This document shows, piece by piece, positions 6,713-11,829 of a stretch of 11,829 nt of DNA. Below the pieces are notes generated by a model. That model did not search any database. It saw nothing but the letters and a program-made list of their open reading frames with translations, and was not told where the DNA came from. The stretch covers positions 1-11,829 of the forward strand of contig REAQ01000031.1 of the NCBI GenBank assembly GCA_004294195.1. Direction: 5' to 3'. A program made the translations under genes and the position numbers. Within the stretch, counting starts at the first letter, position 1; each line of letters starts with the position of its first letter. Origin of the DNA: Sphingobacteriales bacterium. Its GTDB lineage: Bacteria; Bacteroidota; Bacteroidia; Chitinophagales; Chitinophagaceae.

Positions 6713-9712
6713 TAAACCTTGTGATAATATTGTTGAAGAGATCAATCCACCAATAAGTACCAGTGCAAGCGGCGAGATCAGCGGATTGCTGTTCAGAGCA
6801 ATCGGAGTTAATCCGCCGATGGCGGTGAGTGAGGTAAGTACGATGGGTAGAAAACGAACCTCGCCAGCCTGCTTGATGGCATCGTTCAATTCCATTCCCT
6901 GCTCGCGCAGCTGGTTGGTGAAATCAACCAGAAGGATCGAGTTCTTTACTTCCACGCCGGCCAATGCAATGAAACCGATGATGGCCACAAAGGACAGCGG
7001 ATTGCCGGTAAGCCACAGCATCAATACGCCACCAATGATACCCAATGGAATCACAGAGAGCACAATGAGCATGCTCTTGAAGGTTTTGAATTCCAGCAGC
7101 AAAACCATGATGAAGAGGAATACCGTAGCGATCACCACCGTTCCAAAACTTCCGCCAAAGGCTTCTTGCCTGGATTCCACTTCACCCGCCAACTGGATAC
7201 TGTATCCATCGGGAAGATTCAAACTGGCCTGCTTCGCCATGAAATTATTGATGATGGTTTCTGCCAACACGCCATCCCGGTTGAATGCCGTCACCAATAC
7301 ATAACGCTCTTTGTTCAGGTGCTTGATGGTAGTAGGCGATGTCTCAAACTGGATATCTGCTACCTGCTTCAAAGGAATGGGTGTTCCAGTTGCGTTGTTG
7401 ACATAGATATTGTCGAACGAATTCAGGGTCGCGAATTTTTCCTTCGGCGCATTCATCACAATATCATAATCGTCTCCTTTTTCATTCGTGTACTGTCCGA
7501 GTTCAACACCACTAACGGCAAGGCGTACTGTTTTATCGATGTCGGATGTTAAGATGCCAAGGCTGCGCGACTTATCCGTGTTGATGTTCAGCTTGATGTC
7601 GCTTTTCAATAGATCCACATCGTTCCTCACATAAATCGCGCCATCAATAGTATTTAGCAATTGTTCAGCTTTGCCGGCCAGGGTCTTTAAAGTATCGAGA
7701 TCATCGCCCATGATGCGGATGGCGATGGGTGCTTCGATGGGTGGTCCTTGTTCAAAGTCTTTCACTTCGATCTTGGCGCCGGCCATTTGCCGGAACTGTT
7801 CACGCAGCTTGAGGATCAGCTTTTGTTTTTCTTTTGCGTTAAAATCTTTTTCCATCTGCACATAGATCTGCGCGAAGTCTGGTTTTTCATTTTCAGGAAT
7901 CTCGTTGTAATATATTCTTGGATTGCCCTTACCTACATTGGTGGTGAAATAGGTGATGGATGATTCCGCTCCCAGCACCTTCTCAACCTTCCTCGCCATC
8001 AGGTTGGTGGTTTCAATATTGCTTTGGAGCGGCATATTGATGTTCACCATGAACTGTGGTTTTTCAGAAGTGGGGAAGATGCGGAAACCGATGGCTTTGA
8101 ACAAGCCAAGGGATGCTACAAACAAGCCAAGTGAAATCACAAGGGTAGTCACCGGACGTGCCAGCGCTTTATCCAACAGTTTAGTATAAGAACCGCTGAT
8201 GAGTTTTTTCAATCCACGCATGAAGATGTTTCCTTCGGGACTGTGATCGGCTTTCAACAACCTGCTGGCCATGAAGGGAACGATGGTGAGGGAAACCAGC
8301 ATCGACGCAAATACCGAGGTGATCACCGCCAGTGGCAGACTGCGGATGAATTCTCCGGAACCTTCCGGAAGAAAAACCAGGGGTAGGAACGCAATGATCA
8401 AGGTTGCGGTACAACCAACCACGGCGAGTGTGATCTGCTTGGTTGCCTCAATGGCCGCGTAGGTTCTCGAATGCCCTTCGCGAAGCCATCGTTCAATATT
8501 TTCTACGACCACAATACTATCATCCACCAGCAATCCTAAGGCAACTACAAAGCCTACAATACTCAACTGGTTTAAGGAAAAGCCGAGGAAATTCAATGCA
8601 ACAATTCCGAGGCCCAAAGAAAGTGGAATAGCCACCATCACCACAATGGAGGCGCGACCGCCCAGGGGAAGAAGCGTGATCATCACGAGGCCAATGGCGA
8701 TGAGGAAATCGATCCCCAAGCCCGTGAGGCGCCTGTCCACATTATCTGCCTGGTCAAAATTTTTGATGAGATCAATATTGGGCGGAAGTGTTTTTTCAAA
8801 GCGGCTGATGATGGGGAGATATGCTTTCTGTGTTTTAGCGATGTTCTCGCCTTCTTTCTGCGCCGCAGTTACTAAAACGGCGCGATGGCCATTGATGCGT
8901 ACGATGTGTTTCTGTTCTTCATCAGCTAAGTTTACGCTGGCAATGTCTTTCAAGCGGGTGATGTTGCCATTGGCGGCATACACCACGGTGTTACCGATCT
9001 CTTCAATGTTTTTATATTTTCCGCTGGTTTTAATATTGAAGGTTTTCTCACCGGCGCGGATGCTGCCCGCAGGAATGTTCGCTGCTTCGCTTTGAATATT
9101 GCCGATGACATAGTTCATTGGAATATTCAGCTTGGCAATTTTATCCAGCTGCAGGTCAATCCGCACGGCCTGCTCTTGCGCACCCCAATACTCGATCTTT
9201 TTCAGGGATTTCAGTTTCTCGAGTTGCTCTTTCAGTTCTTTTGCATAGAACTTCATTTTTTCATTGGAGGCATTCTCGGAGACCAATGCGATCTGCAATA
9301 CGTTTACATCAGTGGGTGTGATCTTCTTGATGTCGATCTTGTAGATGTCTTGCGGAAGGCTCGAGCGTAAGCTATTCACTTCACGCACCAGTTCCTGGTA
9401 TTTGGCATCTACATCGGAACTATACTTGTAATCTACTTCAAGCACGGCGATGCCATCGTGGATATTGGTTTTGATTTCCTTGATGTCATCGAGCTCAGCA
9501 ATTTTTTTCTCGAGGGGTTTCACCACGAGTTCTTCCATGTCTTGTGGACTGGTACCGGGATATACAACAACGATGGGGAACTGGGGTGGATTGAGTTCGG
9601 GATCTTCGGACCGGGGCATATTCATCACTGTAGTGACAGACACCACCATGATCATCAGGAACAGCACCAGGGTCAGTTGGTAGTTTTTTACAAAAAACGA
9701 TGTGAGTTTCAT
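6566..9712 (-). CDS. RND efflux permease (AcrB/HAE1-like) with a repeat-encoded C-terminus
   Basis: 1048 aa from the ATG at 9712, 7 bp after the upstream partner's stop; the frame stays open to 9751 but that would overlap the partner. This is the inner-membrane proton-driven pump of a tripartite exporter. TM1 is at about 11-30; the first periplasmic loop starts with MPRSEDPELNPPQFPIVVVYPG. A central TM block spans about 333-480, a second large periplasmic loop about 545-850, and TM8-12 follow. Proton-relay residues are present: Asp397-Asp398 in GLLVDDSIVVVENIER and Lys923 in GVEVKNSILLVDF. These fit drug or organic-compound pumps (HAE1) rather than the heavy-metal type. After LIGGLISSTILS (986-997), where homologs continue with about RxVTPVLYKL and a short tail, this protein reads QGL and then 48 residues encoded by the palindromic element. 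The end of TM12 is thus replaced, and function is uncertain. Confidence 0.9.
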   Translation of the reverse strand: MKLTSFFVKNYQLTLVLFLMIMVVSVTTVMNMPRSEDPELNPPQFPIVVVYPGTSPQDMEELVVKPLEKKIAELDDIKEIKTNIHDGIAVLEVDYKYSSDVDAKYQELVREVNSLRSSLPQDIYKIDIKKITPTDVNVLQIALVSENASNEKMKFYAKELKEQLEKLKSLKKIEYWGAQEQAVRIDLQLDKIAKLNIPMNYVIGNIQSEAANIPAGSIRAGEKTFNIKTSGKYKNIEEIGNTVVYAANGNITRLKDIASVNLADEEQKHIVRINGHRAVLVTAAQKEGENIAKTQKAYLPIISRFEKTLPPNIDLIKNFDQADNVDRRLTGLGIDFLIAIGLVMITLLPLGGRASIVVMVAIPLSLGLGIVALNFLGFSLNQLSIVGFVVALGLLVDDSIVVVENIERWLREGHSRTYAAIEATKQITLAVVGCTATLIIAFLPLVFLPEGSGEFIRSLPLAVITSVFASMLVSLTIVPFMASRLLKADHSPEGNIFMRGLKKLISGSYTKLLDKALARPVTTLVISLGLFVASLGLFKAIGFRIFPTSEKPQFMVNINMPLQSNIETTNLMARKVEKVLGAESSITYFTTNVGKGNPRIYYNEIPENEKPDFAQIYVQMEKDFNAKEKQKLILKLREQFRQMAGAKIEVKDFEQGPPIEAPIAIRIMGDDLDTLKTLAGKAEQLLNTIDGAIYVRNDVDLLKSDIKLNINTDKSRSLGILTSDIDKTVRLAVSGVELGQYTNEKGDDYDIVMNAPKEKFATLNSFDNIYVNNATGTPIPLKQVADIQFETSPTTIKHLNKERYVLVTAFNRDGVLAETIINNFMAKQASLNLPDGYSIQLAGEVESRQEAFGGSFGTVVIATVFLFIMVLLLEFKTFKSMLIVLSVIPLGIIGGVLMLWLTGNPLSFVAIIGFIALAGVEVKNSILLVDFTNQLREQGMELNDAIKQAGEVRFLPIVLTSLTAIGGLTPIALNSNPLISPLALVLIGGLISSTILSQGLMRQFDNAEMRQCRKRGRALPACAEPPGVTAGAPQRRARLPTLPHSQIV

Positions 9713-9719
9713 GGTGCGT

Positions 9720-10760
9720 TTATTTGATGGCGGTGATGATGGATTGATCATTCAGGTAAGGGGATCCGGAAGAAACGATGTAAGCATAGCCTTCCAGTCC
9801 GGAGAGCACCTGAACCGTGTTGTTGTTGATCTGACCGATCAGCACTTCCACTTTCTTGACGGATTTCCCATCATTGCTGGCGAAGACGAATCCCGTTTTA
9901 CCATTCGCTTCCAGTAGCGATTCATAAGGGATGGTGTAGCCGTTTTGTTTGATTACACTTTTAATGGATGCTTTGCCGAACATTCCGGTTGCGGGTTGTT
10001 CCTTACCGAAGCTCACTTGCAATTCAATCGGGAAAGTTCCGTCTGCAGGATCAGCGGCGAGTCCTTTTCTGGACACAACGGCGGGGAAGGATTTTCCAGG
10101 GAAAGCTTCAAATGAAATGGTTGCGCTATTGCCTTTATCAATCAGGGCCCATTCTTTATCTGCAACACCGGTAGAGAGAATCCAGGCGGAGGACTTAGAT
10201 ACACCACCCAACAAAAGCACAGCTGAACCGGGTTCGCTGAGCTCGCCCTCGTTTTTGAGTTTGCGGATCACAAATCCGTCCTGCGTGGCATAGATTTTTG
10301 AGTACTGTTGATTGAACGAAGCCTGCGTGAGATTCTGTCGGGCGCTCTCCAATCCGGTTTTTGCATTCTGCAGTTGCTCAAGCGTAGCAACGCTATCGTT
10401 ATAGAGATTTAGCACACGTTGGTAGTCACGCTCGGCTTTTTGGAGGCCGAGTTGTACCTGTTGTACTTGTGCGGAGATCTCCGTCGATTTTGTGGTGGCG
10501 AGGAGCTGACCTCGTTTTACTTTATCGCCCTCAGAAACGAGGATGCGGTCTATGACGCCGCCGGTTTTGAAACTCAGGCGCATTTCATCCTGTGTGGAGA
10601 GATAACCGGTGACGCGAATGAGGTTGTCTGCCGCTTCCTCTTTGATGGAAATGAGCTTAACGGGAATCGTGTCCTTGGCGGCGATCTTTTTTTCTTCGGC
10701 TCTACTGTTGCAGGCATAAGCGGCAACAATGATCAGGAGCAGTGATAGTACGTTTCGCAT
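9720..10760 (-). CDS. RND efflux membrane fusion protein (HlyD/AcrA family lipoprotein)
   Basis: 346 aa, the periplasmic adaptor linking the RND pump to the outer-membrane channel. The N-terminus has a hydrophobic segment (3-14) and lipobox AYAC with Cys17, so it is anchored by lipid. A beta-barrel/lipoyl half-motif follows, with FKTGGVIDRILVSEGDKVKRGQLLA (64-88), the typical half-lipoyl segment, then an alpha-helical hairpin of coiled-coil type (about 93-150). The second lipoyl half is IYATQDGFVIRKLKNEGELSEPGSAVLLL (156-184). A beta-barrel domain follows (about 190-270), then the membrane-proximal end. The start is the ATG at 10758-10760, giving a complete signal peptide. It lies 22 bp after the TolC-type gene and 7 bp before the permease, so the three form one operon. 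It is a general adaptor; substrate specificity cannot be inferred. Confidence 0.92.
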   Translation of the reverse strand: MRNVLSLLLIIVAAYACNSRAEEKKIAAKDTIPVKLISIKEEAADNLIRVTGYLSTQDEMRLSFKTGGVIDRILVSEGDKVKRGQLLATTKSTEISAQVQQVQLGLQKAERDYQRVLNLYNDSVATLEQLQNAKTGLESARQNLTQASFNQQYSKIYATQDGFVIRKLKNEGELSEPGSAVLLLGGVSKSSAWILSTGVADKEWALIDKGNSATISFEAFPGKSFPAVVSRKGLAADPADGTFPIELQVSFGKEQPATGMFGKASIKSVIKQNGYTIPYESLLEANGKTGFVFASNDGKSVKKVEVLIGQINNNTVQVLSGLEGYAYIVSSGSPYLNDQSIITAIK

Positions 10761-10782
10761 ATAAAATCAGATGAGTGGTTGA

Positions 10783-11829
10783 TTAGTTGATGGGATAGGT
10801 GGCTGTTTGGCGTTCGTAATCGGCCATTGCAGAGAGCAACCTGAAATAGTTCAGTTCTTTTTGCAGTTGTGATTGGGTAAGTTGATTGCGGGCGTCAAGT
10901 AATTCAATAAAACTGTTGATACCTTCTTTGTATCCGCGATCAATGAGTTTAAAATATTTGGTGGCCGATGTTTCCTGTTGAATGGCCAGCAGGTAGTTGT
11001 TGTAATTGTTCCTCGCGTTGTTGCCCGAGTTGAAAGCCGTTACTTCCAGTTTACGTTTTAGATCAGCGGTGCCGAAGTCTGTGTTTTTGAGATCCAGTTC
11101 AGCAGATTTGATCTTATATAGGTTTCTGTTACCGGCAAAGAGTGGAACGGTTAGCTGCACGCCGCCGAGATAGAAGAACGAAGACTGCTGCACTTTGAAG
11201 TTGAAGTCTTGTGCGGCGAGATCAAGAAAGGCTCCAACCCTTGGCGTGTGATAGGCCTTTGATAATTTTAGTGCATCAGTCTGAATATCTTTCATGACGC
11301 CCATTTGTTTCAGCTCCTCGCGTGCGCTCACGTTACCATTCACCTGTAGCATGGCATCATTTCCCGCGTCGGCAATTTGGATGGTGGCGATGGTTACGGG
11401 TGCGTTTACATCCCTGTTCAGCAATGCATTGAACCATGCAATGGCTTTATCTTTTTCGTTCTTTGAGTTAGAAAGCTGTGTTTCCACCTGCCGCACTTCT
11501 GATTCTGCACGGGAAACATAGGCTGGCAATCCCTTGCCATTGGCCAGAAGGGATTGATTGAGCCTTAGGTTTTCATTTACGAGTGAAAGTGTGGAGCTAT
11601 AAATATTGATGGCCTTATCTGCCACCAAGATGGTATAGTAGCTCTGCTTGATCTCACGCACGAGCTCCCTTTTGTAAATCTTCACTTCGTTTTCCTGCAT
11701 CGTGACCTTCTTCTCGTGAATGGATTTATTGTATTTGAGTTCCGGATTGTAAACGGGTACCGTGGTCTTCAAACGAACATCGTAGAAGTTGTTGGGCAGG
11801 AACTGTTCAGATACATTTTCTATCTGTGG
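10783..11829 (-). CDS. TolC-family outer-membrane efflux protein, C-terminal part
   Basis: The frame is open to the right edge of the window, so the N-terminal part, signal peptide and start are missing; 348 codons plus the stop are visible. The apparent TTG start at 11772 is internal: the codons before it (reading PNNFYDVRLKTT) belong to the same protein. The visible part holds the second repeat of a TolC-type trimeric channel: long coiled-coil helices (YNKSIHEKKVTMQENEVKIYKRELVREIKQSYY broken as usual by small turns), a beta-strand region around FFYLGGVQLTVPLFAGNRN, and a final helix with NSFIELLDARNQLTQSQLQKELNYFRLL, the conserved TolC ending. It forms the outer-membrane and periplasmic tunnel of the exporter. 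It is first in the visible operon, followed by the fusion protein and permease. Any regulator or promoter would lie to the right of the window. Confidence 0.9.
   Translation of the reverse strand, partial: PQIENVSEQFLPNNFYDVRLKTTVPVYNPELKYNKSIHEKKVTMQENEVKIYKRELVREIKQSYYTILVADKAINIYSSTLSLVNENLRLNQSLLANGKGLPAYVSRAESEVRQVETQLSNSKNEKDKAIAWFNALLNRDVNAPVTIATIQIADAGNDAMLQVNGNVSAREELKQMGVMKDIQTDALKLSKAYHTPRVGAFLDLAAQDFNFKVQQSSFFYLGGVQLTVPLFAGNRNLYKIKSAELDLKNTDFGTADLKRKLEVTAFNSGNNARNNYNNYLLAIQQETSATKYFKLIDRGYKEGINSFIELLDARNQLTQSQLQKELNYFRLLSAMADYERQTATYPIN

Noticed and set aside
6646..9095. Long plus-strand open frames opposite the RND gene (for example 6696-7304 and 8646-9095)
   Set aside because: They have low-complexity antisense-type composition and no recognisable domain; the minus-strand RND protein explains the region fully.
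9713..9751. Longer RND permease start at 9751
   Set aside because: It overlaps the end of the fusion protein gene; the MKLTSFFVKN start at 9712 is typical and follows that stop by 7 bp.

Overview
The window looks like a chromosomal segment from a member of the Bacteroidota, probably a Cytophagia- or Chitinophagia-like heterotroph with an accessory sulfur-oxidation module. This rests on the type of RND efflux operon, lipoprotein signals on periplasmic proteins, TAnnTTTG-like promoter boxes, no clear Shine-Dalgarno sequences, and short phased intergenic repeats. It is a reading from sequence character, not a database match. Moderate G+C holds throughout, except for one very GC-rich palindrome.

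Left part (1-3990, plus strand): three inorganic sulfur oxidation genes in a row. They are a TsdA-like diheme cytochrome c (5' end cut off by the window edge), SoxB with a Tat signal, and a type II sulfide:quinone oxidoreductase closely resembling the mitochondrial enzyme. Together they suggest oxidation of sulfide and thiosulfate, with electrons fed to quinone and cytochrome c. SoxYZ and SoxAX are not in the window; they could lie upstream.

Middle (4010-6557, plus strand): a large GH63-like (MGH1-type) glycoside hydrolase gene that is broken near its 3' end. The last 74 codons, holding the presumed catalytic base, lie in another frame. The linker expected at the junction seems to be missing, as if a short out-of-frame deletion had occurred.

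Convergence point (6557-6712): a symmetrical 156-bp element made of five 8-bp units, a 75% G+C core with palindromic arms, and five 8-bp units in opposite orientation. It separates the plus-strand genes from a minus-strand efflux operon and supplies the last 48 codons of the RND pump gene, whose native C-terminus is missing.

Right part (6566-11829, minus strand): a tripartite efflux operon, transcribed right to left as TolC-type outer-membrane protein (5' end outside the window), lipoprotein membrane fusion protein, then RND permease. Its substrate cannot be told from the sequence.

The most notable features are the octamer-flanked palindrome, the two damaged gene ends on either side of it, and the pairing of a TsdA-like cytochrome with SoxB.
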